Below, piece after piece: positions 33,463-44,900 of a DNA stretch of 47,180 nucleotides. The DNA comes from CAZSHX01 sp964606895 (GTDB lineage Bacteria > Bacteroidota > Ignavibacteria > Kapaibacteriales > UBA2268). Positions within the stretch are counted from its first letter, which is position 1; every line of letters starts with the position of its first letter. The stretch covers positions 1 through 47,180 of the forward strand of contig CAZSHX010000032.1 in assembly GCA_964606895.1 (NCBI GenBank), read 5' to 3'. The position numbers and the translations under genes are program-made. The notes under the pieces were generated by a model. The model ran no database searches. It had not been told where the DNA came from and saw nothing but the letters and a program-made list of their open reading frames with translations.

Positions 33463-34581
33463 CTATCTTCCAAACCGTAGATTATCACCCCCTACAATAA
33501 GACTAAAACGCACTGTATTTGCCAAAGGATGATTTTCTTCAATTGTTTTCAGAACACTCAAATCGGCTTCAACAAAAAATATTCTGGCAGATGCACCAAA
33601 AGTATAATATTTTCTGTTTCCCAATCTTGCTGATTCTGTTAAATATCCGTTTCTAACAGCAAACCATTTGTAAATCCAATATTCGATACCAAAACTCCAT
33701 TCCATACCTCCTTCATTTTCCCATGCAGTTAGGAAAGATTTGGGCAATGGGTCGGAACCGAGAGAATCCCTTTTTACGAGAAGCTTTGACGCATCGCATG
33801 CTATGGTCAATTTATGAAATTTATGGTTAATGATATTTATTGCCGTTCCTAATCTCAAATTTGTAGGCAAGGGGTCGCTTTCCCGGCGATAGGTAATCTT
33901 AGGACCAACATTTTGCAGGTTCATTCCAAATGATAAAAAGTTTCTATGAAATAGAATCCTGTCATTATAACCAAAATCAGGTTTCCATAAAACTCCAACA
34001 TCAAACGCCGCACTTGTCCCCTCGCCTGCATCATTTACCTGATAAACCGAAACAGGTGATAATTTTGACCGGATATACTTCAACTGCATTCCAATTCCGA
34101 AATTCTTTCCGACACTTGTTCCATAAGCCAGACCTAATGCGAATTCGTTAGATTTGAACTTTTGACCGATACTTCCATCTTCAAAAGTTCTCTGAAACTC
34201 ACCAAGATCCATGTAGGTCAAGTTTAAAGCGATAAATCCATTCATTTGTTTAACAAAAATTCCTTGGCTTCCGTTAAAATAAAATAGATCTGAATTGAAT
34301 TGAGGTAACCACTTCGAATAAGAATAGGAACTTTCAAAATAAGGAGATGTGACATTTTCCTTTAACTCTGTTTGTTTGAGAAAACCAAGTCCGGCAGGAT
34401 TCCAATAAACAGCGTCAATATTGTCTGCTATGGCTGTGCCGGCTTCTCCCATTCCTGATGCACGGGCATCAGGACTTATCATTAAAAATGGTACTGCCGC
34501 TCCGCCTGCCTGAGCTAATAGCAAAGGATTAATGAACAGCAAGCCAACCAACAAAGCTAATGAAAATTTCAGTGAATTCAT
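33463..34581 (-). CDS. PorV/PorQ-family outer membrane protein
   Basis: A 372-residue protein with a signal peptide and the PorV/PorQ (UPF0164) signature: FLMISPDARASGMGEAGTAI then ADNIDAVYWNPAGLGFLKQT. The rest is aromatic-rich antiparallel beta strands ending in RFSLIVGGDNLRFGR. It is a 14-strand-type barrel by family. In Flavobacterium PorV caps the lateral gate of SprA and carries cargo to the attachment complex. The family also contains PorQ and other paralogues, so the exact identity is not settled here. It is encoded directly downstream of sprA (131-bp gap, same strand), supporting a PorV role. An AAGGA ribosome site precedes the ATG. Confidence 0.85.
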   Translation of the reverse strand: MNSLKFSLALLVGLLFINPLLLAQAGGAAVPFLMISPDARASGMGEAGTAIADNIDAVYWNPAGLGFLKQTELKENVTSPYFESSYSYSKWLPQFNSDLFYFNGSQGIFVKQMNGFIALNLTYMDLGEFQRTFEDGSIGQKFKSNEFALGLAYGTSVGKNFGIGMQLKYIRSKLSPVSVYQVNDAGEGTSAAFDVGVLWKPDFGYNDRILFHRNFLSFGMNLQNVGPKITYRRESDPLPTNLRLGTAINIINHKFHKLTIACDASKLLVKRDSLGSDPLPKSFLTAWENEGGMEWSFGIEYWIYKWFAVRNGYLTESARLGNRKYYTFGASARIFFVEADLSVLKTIEENHPLANTVRFSLIVGGDNLRFGR

Positions 34582-34712
34582 AAAAATTCCTTTTCTAATA
34601 TATATTTTTTTTTTCTAGAATTCAATAACACTCAAACATGAAACAAAAGAAGCCAATAATTCGAAAGTATTTAGATGATTCAGTTTGGCACTATATAAAT
34701 GAACAGAGCACT

Positions 34713-37700
34713 TTACCTGCCGCCGGCGATAGAAATTCTGATGTCAAGCCCAACTTGTGTTGTGCTGTATCCGGGATTTGAAGCCCCCTCGGTGAAAGTC
34801 CCTTCGTACCGGAAGAACAAAGATGCAGAAACTCTCTGGCTCATTGCATAGCGGATTCTTGGCTCAATGACAAGTTGTTTGTTCCCATTCAGTTTACTTC
34901 CTGCTTCGCCTGTATAATTCGTTACGTCATAAGTTACGCTTGCATTCATTTTATATGAACCAAGGAAAATCAATTCAAGGTCGTTTTCAATTGTAAGATT
35001 GAAAAGAGCAAAATTGAACTGCTTCATCGTGTAATTCAGATTTATTTGCAATTCATCCGAATTTTGCTTAGTGATTGTTGCTCTGTTTGCAGATGACAGC
35101 ATATAACTGTTTGTTGTAACGTAACGCAAAGTACCGGTTAAATTACCTCCGACTTTTTTCTCATCAAAAGAAACCGTCAAACCGATTAATGGCTGAAACC
35201 CGTGCTGAACCTGCTGTCCCTGAACATTTCTGCCAAGGTCGGTAGTTTGTGCGTTTTCCTGATACCTGCCATTATAGACATGTTCAAGAGAAATTCTTTT
35301 TGCTCCGATTCTCTCCATGATTCCCCATTTCTCGAGTCCTTCCCAACGGAAAGCCCAGTTAATTGCGGGAAGAAATCTACCAATTTTACCTTTTGTTATA
35401 CTGAATGCTTCCATTCCATTCATAAACGATGTAGCAAGAGCGTTCAGCAAAGCCTGATTCTTTGCCGTTGTATCTAAACTTGAGGAAATGATTTTAGCCT
35501 TTTCGATTTCGTAAAGCTGAATAACATGCTCAATTGTGTTATTAAACAGATTCATACCAAAAATTGACGGCAAAGTAATGTATGTTCTGCTGAACGATTC
35601 CATAGACATAACGTTGGTGTAAGTCGGATTTCCGAGACTGTCGGTGATTACCGTCATATTCTTGCTGAAACCAAGTTCAGTTTTCCAGTTAAGGTCAAGA
35701 TTTGCACCTTCCCATAACTGTCTGGCAGTTTTAATTTCAAGATTATTTTTTTGGTTGTAATTATCCTGCATGACTCCGTTTGGAGGTCGTTTCCCATTAA
35801 CAGTTTCAAATCCGAAATAAGGGAATTTATTTGATGAAACGGTATTAAATGAACCGTGAGGGTCGGGAACCAAACCCATCTGATAAGCAAAACTCGGACC
35901 CATTGCATACTCACTGCTTCTGCCGATTACACCACGTGACCAGAAATTATCAAAGCCGGTAGCTCCCATAACACCGGGATTAATTGAAGAATTGTTCTGA
36001 GTAAAATTGATATCAATTTTTTCATAATCAAGCAAAATAGTTTTTAGGACTAAACCCATGTAGCCAAGAATACTTGTTGTTTTCAAGGATGAATCAAACG
36101 CTGGTCTTTGAAGCATAGATTTTGGATTAGTAGTTCCAAAGATATTATCTGCTAAAGACTTTAGTTTCAATCCGGTATTGTACCGCATGGATGTAGTATT
36201 GCTGGCATTCTTGGCGATATCCCTGATTGCTTCGTTTGGCTGTAATGGGTTGTTCCAGCTGTATGCAGTTGTATATGAGCCTGAAGATTCAATAAACTTA
36301 GCATAATCTCCAATAGGGAATTTCGGTTTGAAATTGATTGTAATATTTTGAGTATGTTGATTATTTGAACCAAAATCCATGATTTTACCATTTTTAAAGA
36401 AAATCAGAGAGGCAAGTTCACTTCCAGTTCGCTGTCTTCCGTTCTCATCAAGCTCATAAGGCACAAGTGTACTTCCGGTAGTAACCGAATAATCAATAAT
36501 GGGACTTAAGAAGCCATTGTCCGAAAGTTTCCAAGAGAACTGGAGCTGTCGCTGAGCCATGAAATTTCTGATAACCGGACTCGGGTATTCCAGAAAACGC
36601 GATTGTTCAGTCTGGCGGCGGCGGGTCATTGATAAACCTGTTTGGAAATTTGTCGGCATAATATTGAATTTCCAATCGGTATATGTACTAAGCAAAGGAA
36701 CTGATTTAGCCCATGATAACGGTTTGACCGCAAGAAATTCGGGTATAGCAACAGCATAGTTAGCATTTGCCTGCCATTGCCAGGAAAACCTTTGAACTAC
36801 AACAGGCGAACGTTCCATTTCCTGAGAATATGAATATCCGAAAGTCATTTTATTCAATGTTTCTTTAACAAGCCAGTAATTTATCGGTAAGCCCAGCCGC
36901 ATCCCCGTCAGAGCCCAACTGTCCTGAACTCGAAGTGTTTGAGATTTGACTCTTACAGCATCAGCAATTCTTCTTGCATCCTGTGGTGTGTAGTTTTTAT
37001 TAATTGCATCATTATAAGCTTCATTAACAGCATTGTCGAGCAGTATGTCATTATTTGCGACATACTCAGGATTTTCAGAAAATTCGTTATGAGCATACGA
37101 AATGGGCAGTTTTATCTCTTTGAAGAGTTTAGGAAGAAATTTTTCCAGATTTCCAGTTGCTCCAACCGACCATGTTGTTGAAGTGGTCCTGTTTCCGAAT
37201 CGTTCCTCAAGTCTATGGAAATTAGGCAAAGTTCGGGCGAACGAAGTATTGATTGTACCCAAATCTGCCAGTTTCAAATCGGCACCTACGACGGCTCCCC
37301 AGTCTGCCGTTCGTTCCGGACTTATCAGCCTGAGTTCATCCACCCACATTGAAGTGGTTAACGGGTCGGCATAATTCAGTGGGGGATTGGAAATACCGAA
37401 TGCAAAATACTGAACCCGCGTCAATACCGGGTTTCCACGAATGGCATACGTAGCAAGTGGGTCTTTTGCACCTATGGGGAATTCCTGTTTCTGATAGAGC
37501 AAGGTACCGGTTGTATCTCGTTTTTGTTTGATTGCTGTCAGTTCGGTCAGAACAATTGCAATATCCTGCCAATCTCTTAGTAGTGGTCTTCTGTATTCAT
37601 AATAGTTATTGGAATCAATACCAAAACGAATAAATGCGTAAGCTTTAGGAATCGCACCCTGAACAACGTTGTCAGGCATATCCGGACCGCCGTGAATAAA

Positions 37701-40700
37701 GAATTTTAATTGCTTGTAGTTGAAAACATCCAATGGTCTGAAATATCTTACAGCCATTCTTTCATCATTATATCTTAGGTTTTTAACTCCGATAGAAAGC
37801 GATTGCTCATTTAGTCTTATATCCTGATTAGGGTCAGGGTTATTAAGTTGTCTTGGAGCCTGTACTCCCGGAGGCATCGTGTATTTATCCGGAGGACCGC
37901 TGTTTTCTTCAAGATTTATAAAAGCCACCGATAATGTGCTGTCTGTAGGTGATACATCAGCCTGAAGGTTATTATTTCTCTGCCAATGGGAACCGAGCAA
38001 ACGCCAATCGGCGATTTCTGCTTTGAACAAACCACCCTTGAACCAAACGCGGACATACTTAATATTAGCAAATGATGGACTACCGATAGAAGAATTTGGC
38101 TTTCTGATTGGGATTCTGTATTGAAACCAACCTTTTGCTTCGTTACCGCCAACTATTTGAGGATTTGTTTTTGGATTGGCATCCAGATTAATTTCATAAG
38201 TATAGTAATCATTATGTTGATTGATAAACTGTCCATTGATTTTATCCAGTATTTCTGTATCAGGAAACTGTCCCTGCTCGAAAACTCCATTTTTTTCAAG
38301 ATTGTTATAAGAAAGGTAATCAGATTCAACACGAGTGTTATCATCTTTCTGAAAATTAAAACTAAAGTCATCTCTTGCAGGGTCATCTTCTTCATTTAAA
38401 GGAAAAGGAAAAGTAATTTTTTCTTTTGCATTATCTTCCTGATCTATACCAATATCTTCTCCCGGGTCAAGAATTCCGTTCGGAATCGGGCTCGCGGCAG
38501 TTATTCCGTCTTCGGTATTAATGACCCCATTGGGAATAATATCTTCACTTATTTGCCCAAGTTCGATGAACATTTTTGATTTGCCGAGTTCGATAGCATC
38601 AATTTTCATCATAACTTCGATGTATTCGATATTTTCGTTATCGAAGTTTGTATTAAAGGATGAAAATATTCGCTGGAAACCTCCCCACATTCTATTAAGA
38701 TTATCTTCAACATATATAGAATCATTTGGACCATAATATTTACCATTATGCTTTCTATCCAGGAATTTTTCATTCTTATTGTAAATTCCTCTTTCCCTTG
38801 GATCAAATGCGATAAAAATCGGGCTTAAGTTTGTTCTACCCTGAATGAGTTGTTTTTTGGGATAAACATCGGTTATAGGAACTCTGGGCAAAAAGTATTG
38901 ATACCAGAATGTTTTTGCACGGAATTTTGCTCTGAGCGAATCTTCTGCGGCTATTGAACTATCAACCGGCTGAGCAGCATGAGTCCACTGAGAAGGAGAA
39001 AGCCCAAGAGAAATATACCTTTGGGCACCTTCAAAATCGTCTATGTAAACAACCGGTTCGCTGTTGTCAGATGCTACTTCCGAAAGTCTCTTATTCGGTT
39101 CAGGCATTATCATTGCCCATTCGCCCTGAACATTCAAGGATGATTGAGCCTTCGTATCGTAAAACGGAAGCATGTCCAGAATTTTGGTAATCCAAGGTGC
39201 ATCCCATGTAATTTTTGCATCGAATCCCAGCATTTTGTTGGAAACGGGTTCTTCGCCCAATCTGACTCTGTCAATGACTGCGGACTGATTGTAGAACATG
39301 TATGTCATGCCAAGCCCGATATTCAATCTTCTGGATTTTAACAGCTGATAGTCCGCCCTTGCACCAAGTAATGTTTTGGTAGAAATATTAAAAATATCCT
39401 GAGATTCATATTCAATTTTGAGATTTGCATTAGGCAGTGAAGCTCTTTGGTTACGCATCGTTACCTGACCGGAAAAATAGTCAACCACGTAATCTTCATA
39501 TTCCTTAAGTGCAACTCCGTCAAGAGTGATTCTAACGCTGTTTGGTGCAAGGTTGAAAGCACCAAGTGAAATCCTGTCCGAAGCTCTTCCGGAAACCTCT
39601 CCGGAAATCACAAATCTGTCTCGGGCTGTGTTCTTTCTTGCGGCATCTCGGGTTGTATCGTAAACATCCCGGTATTTATATTTTGAAGCAAGTTGAGAAA
39701 TGCCCTTTTCGTCGAAATATGTCTGAAGACCATCGGCGAAAGGTTCGGCACTTGGGAAAGTTATTTCACCGTACTGAGCATTGAAAAACGGTGCCCGCAT
39801 ATCAAATTTGCCGTCGGGAGGAGCAGAACCGGTACTGTTTGTAACCTGGTCAACTCTAAGAATTGTAACAAGTTTATCAGGAGCACCCGGAAGAACATCC
39901 GATGAATCATTATTTTGATTTATATACCAGACTCCGAGTTTTGTCTCGTTTATATTTACGTTCTGAGCATTTATCGGATAAACGTTCTTCATCTGTCTTT
40001 TCCACAGTGTATCATAGACAGGAAGCATATTGGGACGATAGATCAGCTTTAGGATAAGAGTGTCTTTAATACCAACCATGGTTGAGAAAGTACCGTAAGT
40101 AAGGTCGTCTCCTTTGTCCGGGGTTTTACCTTCAATTCTGTATGCAACTGCATAGTATCTATCATTTCTTAAATTCGGGAGGAAAATTGTTCCAAGATTG
40201 TAATCTACCTGAAATCTGTTGGAATCCAGACGCATAAACCATGATTTTTCAATTTTACCTGAAACTGCCGCGGCTTGTTTCATGCCAATAGGATAAAAAC
40301 TATTCCTTGGCAGTGCTTCCAAATTTGTATAAGCTACGGCTACTGCAGATTGCGGACCTTCACGTACATCTCCCGTAGATTCCCAAACTTCAATTTCTTT
40401 TATTCTATAGTATGAACCCGAAGCAGGAATAACAGGTGTTGAATATTTGAAATATTCGTTATATATTTTTTTATACTCTAAATCGAGAAAATAATGCTTG
40501 TCAGAATAATCATAAGCTCTGATTGAAAATTGCTGTTTGCTCATGCCGCCCTGAGCAGTCAGGAATTTTCTCTCGCCTCTTCTCTGGGAAGCAATAGTTT
40601 TCAGGAAAAGAGGACCAAACTGAAAATCTGCTCTAACACCAAATAGAGACTGCCCTCCGCCGATTAAGGTTGATGGAATTGGAAGGCTGACATTTCCAAA

Positions 40701-41585
40701 CTCCACAAGTTTAATAATCTCATCATCTTCGCCCTGATAGCCGACTTTAAATTTGTTGTCAAATTCGAATTGCCTTTTTGTGTTCCAGTCCGTAGAAAGT
40801 TTCAATTTATCTCCGACACTACCGGTAACGTTGACCCTGATGTCCTGACTGAAAACAGGAGAAGACTGGGTTTGTCCGAAAGCCGAAGTAGTTCCAAGGT
40901 TTTGAGAATCCCATCGCCATCCGATTCTCAGAAGAACTTCGCCGGACACATTAATATTGATTTCGGGTTTCCCGAATATTCCCATCATCATGCTTGGAGG
41001 TACAGGTATTGTAAGTCCTGTCGTTTGGCTGATTATACGTGCCAGATCTCCGCCTGTTAAAGCCGCGGCAAGGTCATACCTCGTTAGTAGCGAATCCCAA
41101 AGCTGAGTTTCTATCTTTTTCTTCCGCATCGCAAGATAATTTTCCAAATCAATCTGATACGGATAGCTGATATCATTTTCGTCGAAAGTCATTTTGGATG
41201 ACATCTTCTTTGCCGCAGAATCTATATCCATGTAAGACCTGAAACCATCAGGCAGATATTTTCTTCTCAAATCTTCGCGTGTTTCCTTGGATGTGAATCT
41301 GTAAGGACTTCGATGAGTAAGAATATGAGGAATGTCATTACCAACCGTATCTTTTTGTTCCGGTGTAACGAAAAAGGGAGTCTGAAATGCAAACATCATC
41401 CAAATCGGAGAATTGAAAAGTGTGATATTGGAGAGTAGTGATGTCTGAAAGTTGAGATTGAACAGATAAAATGCCGCAGGATTGCTCGTTATGGCAATGC
41501 TTGCAGGCTGTGTGTTTCCGGTTTGAAAAAACAAAAAGAAATTTAGACCAACCAGGAGAAATATTCTTTTAAAGCTGATACTCAA
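34713..41585 (-). CDS. sprA: T9SS outer-membrane translocon SprA (Sov)
   Basis: A 2290-residue protein with a signal peptide and the SprA pattern: LRRKYLPDGFRSYMDIDSAA, a repeated N-terminal domain (GKPEININVSGEVLLRIGWR and VNVTGSVGDKLKLSTDWNTK), RQFEFDNKFKVGYQGEDDEI, VVYIDDFEGAQRYISLGL, VRVWFKGGLFKAEIADWRLL, MWVDELRLISPERTADWGAV and a barrel-type C-terminus STTQVGLDIRISIAGGR. In Flavobacterium SprA is the 36-strand barrel through which T9SS substrates cross the outer membrane. Length fits the family. It starts at TTG with a TAGGA ribosome site 5 nt upstream. The PorV-family gene follows on the same strand. The gene is intact, so the organism should run a T9SS. Confidence 0.93.
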   Translation of the reverse strand: MSISFKRIFLLVGLNFFLFFQTGNTQPASIAITSNPAAFYLFNLNFQTSLLSNITLFNSPIWMMFAFQTPFFVTPEQKDTVGNDIPHILTHRSPYRFTSKETREDLRRKYLPDGFRSYMDIDSAAKKMSSKMTFDENDISYPYQIDLENYLAMRKKKIETQLWDSLLTRYDLAAALTGGDLARIISQTTGLTIPVPPSMMMGIFGKPEININVSGEVLLRIGWRWDSQNLGTTSAFGQTQSSPVFSQDIRVNVTGSVGDKLKLSTDWNTKRQFEFDNKFKVGYQGEDDEIIKLVEFGNVSLPIPSTLIGGGQSLFGVRADFQFGPLFLKTIASQRRGERKFLTAQGGMSKQQFSIRAYDYSDKHYFLDLEYKKIYNEYFKYSTPVIPASGSYYRIKEIEVWESTGDVREGPQSAVAVAYTNLEALPRNSFYPIGMKQAAAVSGKIEKSWFMRLDSNRFQVDYNLGTIFLPNLRNDRYYAVAYRIEGKTPDKGDDLTYGTFSTMVGIKDTLILKLIYRPNMLPVYDTLWKRQMKNVYPINAQNVNINETKLGVWYINQNNDSSDVLPGAPDKLVTILRVDQVTNSTGSAPPDGKFDMRAPFFNAQYGEITFPSAEPFADGLQTYFDEKGISQLASKYKYRDVYDTTRDAARKNTARDRFVISGEVSGRASDRISLGAFNLAPNSVRITLDGVALKEYEDYVVDYFSGQVTMRNQRASLPNANLKIEYESQDIFNISTKTLLGARADYQLLKSRRLNIGLGMTYMFYNQSAVIDRVRLGEEPVSNKMLGFDAKITWDAPWITKILDMLPFYDTKAQSSLNVQGEWAMIMPEPNKRLSEVASDNSEPVVYIDDFEGAQRYISLGLSPSQWTHAAQPVDSSIAAEDSLRAKFRAKTFWYQYFLPRVPITDVYPKKQLIQGRTNLSPIFIAFDPRERGIYNKNEKFLDRKHNGKYYGPNDSIYVEDNLNRMWGGFQRIFSSFNTNFDNENIEYIEVMMKIDAIELGKSKMFIELGQISEDIIPNGVINTEDGITAASPIPNGILDPGEDIGIDQEDNAKEKITFPFPLNEEDDPARDDFSFNFQKDDNTRVESDYLSYNNLEKNGVFEQGQFPDTEILDKINGQFINQHNDYYTYEINLDANPKTNPQIVGGNEAKGWFQYRIPIRKPNSSIGSPSFANIKYVRVWFKGGLFKAEIADWRLLGSHWQRNNNLQADVSPTDSTLSVAFINLEENSGPPDKYTMPPGVQAPRQLNNPDPNQDIRLNEQSLSIGVKNLRYNDERMAVRYFRPLDVFNYKQLKFFIHGGPDMPDNVVQGAIPKAYAFIRFGIDSNNYYEYRRPLLRDWQDIAIVLTELTAIKQKRDTTGTLLYQKQEFPIGAKDPLATYAIRGNPVLTRVQYFAFGISNPPLNYADPLTTSMWVDELRLISPERTADWGAVVGADLKLADLGTINTSFARTLPNFHRLEERFGNRTTSTTWSVGATGNLEKFLPKLFKEIKLPISYAHNEFSENPEYVANNDILLDNAVNEAYNDAINKNYTPQDARRIADAVRVKSQTLRVQDSWALTGMRLGLPINYWLVKETLNKMTFGYSYSQEMERSPVVVQRFSWQWQANANYAVAIPEFLAVKPLSWAKSVPLLSTYTDWKFNIMPTNFQTGLSMTRRRQTEQSRFLEYPSPVIRNFMAQRQLQFSWKLSDNGFLSPIIDYSVTTGSTLVPYELDENGRQRTGSELASLIFFKNGKIMDFGSNNQHTQNITINFKPKFPIGDYAKFIESSGSYTTAYSWNNPLQPNEAIRDIAKNASNTTSMRYNTGLKLKSLADNIFGTTNPKSMLQRPAFDSSLKTTSILGYMGLVLKTILLDYEKIDINFTQNNSSINPGVMGATGFDNFWSRGVIGRSSEYAMGPSFAYQMGLVPDPHGSFNTVSSNKFPYFGFETVNGKRPPNGVMQDNYNQKNNLEIKTARQLWEGANLDLNWKTELGFSKNMTVITDSLGNPTYTNVMSMESFSRTYITLPSIFGMNLFNNTIEHVIQLYEIEKAKIISSSLDTTAKNQALLNALATSFMNGMEAFSITKGKIGRFLPAINWAFRWEGLEKWGIMERIGAKRISLEHVYNGRYQENAQTTDLGRNVQGQQVQHGFQPLIGLTVSFDEKKVGGNLTGTLRYVTTNSYMLSSANRATITKQNSDELQINLNYTMKQFNFALFNLTIENDLELIFLGSYKMNASVTYDVTNYTGEAGSKLNGNKQLVIEPRIRYAMSQRVSASLFFRYEGTFTEGASNPGYSTTQVGLDIRISIAGGR

Positions 41586-41928
41586 AATCCTACTTTAGTT
41601 ATTGAAATTACAATTCAGGAAATCTCGTATGCAGTTTGGCATAGTTTGATGAATCCTGTTAAAACCCAAGTTCTCAAAAATAATAAATTCGTATCAGTCT
41701 TTTCAATAATTACTCCCGATTTTTTTAATTTCTTACTCTTTTAATCGTTTTATGAATTTAAAAATCAATATTATTTGCTTTTGTAAGTTCATAAGACTAC
41801 TATTACAAAGAAAAATTATATTATTTTGTAACTTTATACTATATTATAGATTAAAATTATGTGAATTTTTCTTTTTTTCAAAAAAATGTAAAAAAGATGT
41901 AACATTAACTAAACAGTTGTCAAAAAAT

Positions 41929-44900
41929 ATGACAAAATTTTTAAAAATATATTTCTCTTTAGAATGGATACTTTTTTTCATTCTTTTTATGTTTGGATTG
42001 AATCCGATTCCATGTTTTTCAAATATTCCCGAATCTAATCCAAACTATTTTAAGCAAAATCTGGGCCAAATATACGATTCAGAATCTGACAAACGAAATG
42101 ATGTTCTGTTTTACTCTAAAGCTAACGGTTTCAAAGTATATCTGCGAAAAGGCGGAATAAGCTATGTGTTTTATAAGCCTTACGATAATGTCTTTTCTAA
42201 CAATTCAGCTCTCGGTCTTGAACCTGATATTTCGAGCCGGTCGGATGTGAATTTTGATGAATTTTATAACCGCACGAAGAACCTTTCATTGATTCAATGG
42301 CGGATTGACCTGGATTTTGTGAACTGCAATGAATCATTCGAAATTATTAAAGAAGGTGAATCCTCCGATTTTGAGAATTTTTACCTTAAAGACTGTCCTC
42401 AGGGTATAACAGGCGTAAAAGGATTCAGCAGGATAACTTACAAAAATATCTATAATGGGATAGACATCATTTTCTATTTTTCAAACGGCAATTTGAAATA
42501 TGATATTATCGTGAGTTCCGGTGCTAATCCTAATGTAATAGCATTTGAATACATTGGTTCAAAAAGTGTTTTGCTGAATAATTCCGGGGCAATCGAGATT
42601 AATTGTCCGCTTGGGAAAATAACTGACAACAAGCCAATAGCTTTTGTTTCAGGTGGTAATCTTATAATGGCTGACTTCGATATTTCAAACAATACAGTTA
42701 AATTCAAAATCGCTGATTACGACAGGACAAAAACCCTTACCATTGACCCGCAGGTTTACTGGTCAACTTTTTTCGGCGGTTCTATTGGAGATCATATCAC
42801 CCAAATGAAGATTGACCGAGTTAATGACGTTGTTATAACCGGTTCCACATTAAGTGACGATTTTCCTGCAACTGCAGGAGCTTTTCAGACAAAAAGAACT
42901 GCATATTTCGATGCAATTATTGCAAAGTTTAATTCCAACGGAAATAAAGTCTGGGCAACTTATTATGGCGGAACTGAAACTGACCTTGCCCAATCCGTTT
43001 TTACTGACAAGGACACAAAAATATATGTTGCGGGATTTACGTGGAGTACAGACTTGCCTTTGACTGCAAACTGCTTTCAGCCGAATTATGCAGGTGGCGA
43101 CAACGACGGCTTCCTGCTGAAATTTGACAATCTTGGCAGAAGAGAGTGGGCAACTTATGTCGGGGGTGACCGCAATGACCATCTTTACGGTGTAGCAGTT
43201 GACGGTGGAGGAAAAGTAGTTACAACCGGTTGGTCGGGCAGTCCGACATATCCCGCAAGCCCGGCGGCATTTCAAAAAACCAAAGCCGGTTATGATGATG
43301 CTGTACTAACAGTTTTCAATAATGATGGGAATTTTCTCTGGGGAACCTTTTTTGGCGGGGATAGCGTTGAATCGGGACAAAGTATTGTGATTGATTCTTT
43401 TGGGGATATTGTAATCGGGGGATATACAAGAAGTCAGGATTTACCGACTTCATCAAATGCATATCAAAAGCGAAATTCCGGGATTTATGATGCATTTCTT
43501 GCAAAATTCGATACAACCGGCAGTCTGATTTATTCATCATATTATGGTGGAAGCGATAATGATTTTGGTTCAAGTATCGTTACTAATTCAAAAGGAGACA
43601 TGGTTTTGGCAGGATATACCCAAAGTAAAGATTTGAAAGTTTCTGCTACAGCTTTGCAAACTAAGAATAATGGGAGATTTGATGCTTTTCTTGTGAATAT
43701 AAAAAAGGACGGGTTACCCAGATGGGCAACTTATCTGGGTGGCTCGGATGATGACAACGGTTATGCTTTAGCTGTGGACAAAAGCGATAATTTTATTCTA
43801 ACCGGAAGAACTTTTAGTAATAATTTTCCTTTCTCACTTAATGCAACTCAGAAAACACTACGCGGATCGAACGATGCTTTTGCTGTCAGATTGGGACCCG
43901 ACGGGAAACAGGTAATATGGTCAACCTATTTGGGCGGTTCGGGAAATGAATGGGGTTATGCTGTTGCCGCCGATGATTTTTTAAGTGTTTACCTTGGTGG
44001 CGATACCGAAAGCAATGATTTCCCTGTTACTGCTAATGCAATTCAACCTGTTTATGGCAAATTTATTGATATTTATCTTCAAAAAGTTTGTGCCGCCATT
44101 CCTGCACCAAATATCAAGTACACCGGTCCAATTTCTTTTTGCGAAGGCGGGAACGTCGTATTTGATGCCGGAGCAGGTTTTTACTCGTATCTTTGGTCGA
44201 ACGGCGATACAACACAAACAATTAGTGCCAACAAATCGGGCGACTATTATGTTACTGTTTTTGATGAAAACGGTTGTGCAGGGAGCTCCCCGATTGTTAA
44301 GCTGGAAGTATTCCCAACTCCTGTCCCGGTTATTGAAGGACAAAGAGAGTTTTGCGAATTGGATTCATCTACTCTTGATGCCGGAGCAGGATTTAAGCAA
44401 TATTCTTGGTCAACCGGAGCAAAAACAAGAACTATCAACGTCAAAAAGGCAGGGAAATATTCTGTTAGTGTTCTTGACGATAAAGGATGCCAGGGAAGTT
44501 CTTCAATTGATGTCGTATTATTTCCAAATCCAAAGCCAATCGTCCGCGGAGCAAAATTTGTTTGCAGAAACTCAAAAGATGTTCCATATTTTATTGGAGG
44601 TTCAGCCGGGAATAAATTATTCTGGAATGTTACAGGAGGAACTTGGGTACAAGGCTCAAATGAGTCAAATATTCTTGTAACCTGGGACGGTGTCGGTACA
44701 GGAAGTGTTTCAGTTATTGAAGAAAACGTTACAACAAACTGCATCGGAAAGGATACCTTAGTTGTGTCAATCGGTGATAATCTCTATCCCAAAATTATTC
44801 CGGTTAACAAACCTTCTTTCACTTTTTGTGAAGGTGATACCCTCATGATTGACGGTGGTGAAGGATACTCAAGGTATAAATGGTCAACAGGTGACACTTC

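Noticed and set aside
41752..41928. N-terminal extension of the large T9SS cargo
   Set aside because: The 59 upstream codons are Phe/Lys/Cys-rich and a clean signal peptide begins at the internal ATG (41929).
42780..44080. CRISPR-like periodicity
   Set aside because: The repetition is at protein level (SBBP blades of 50-55 residues), with diverged DNA and no conserved direct repeat or spacers.
43985..44680. Second plus-strand gene of 231 codons inside the large T9SS cargo
   Set aside because: It lies wholly within another frame of a repeat-rich gene with strong domain evidence. The open frame is a by-product of the repeated modules.
42850..44744. Antisense genes opposite the SBBP and Ig-like repeats (42850-43275, 44247-44744)
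   Set aside because: Cysteine-rich or low-complexity translations with no family, opposite a well-supported gene.
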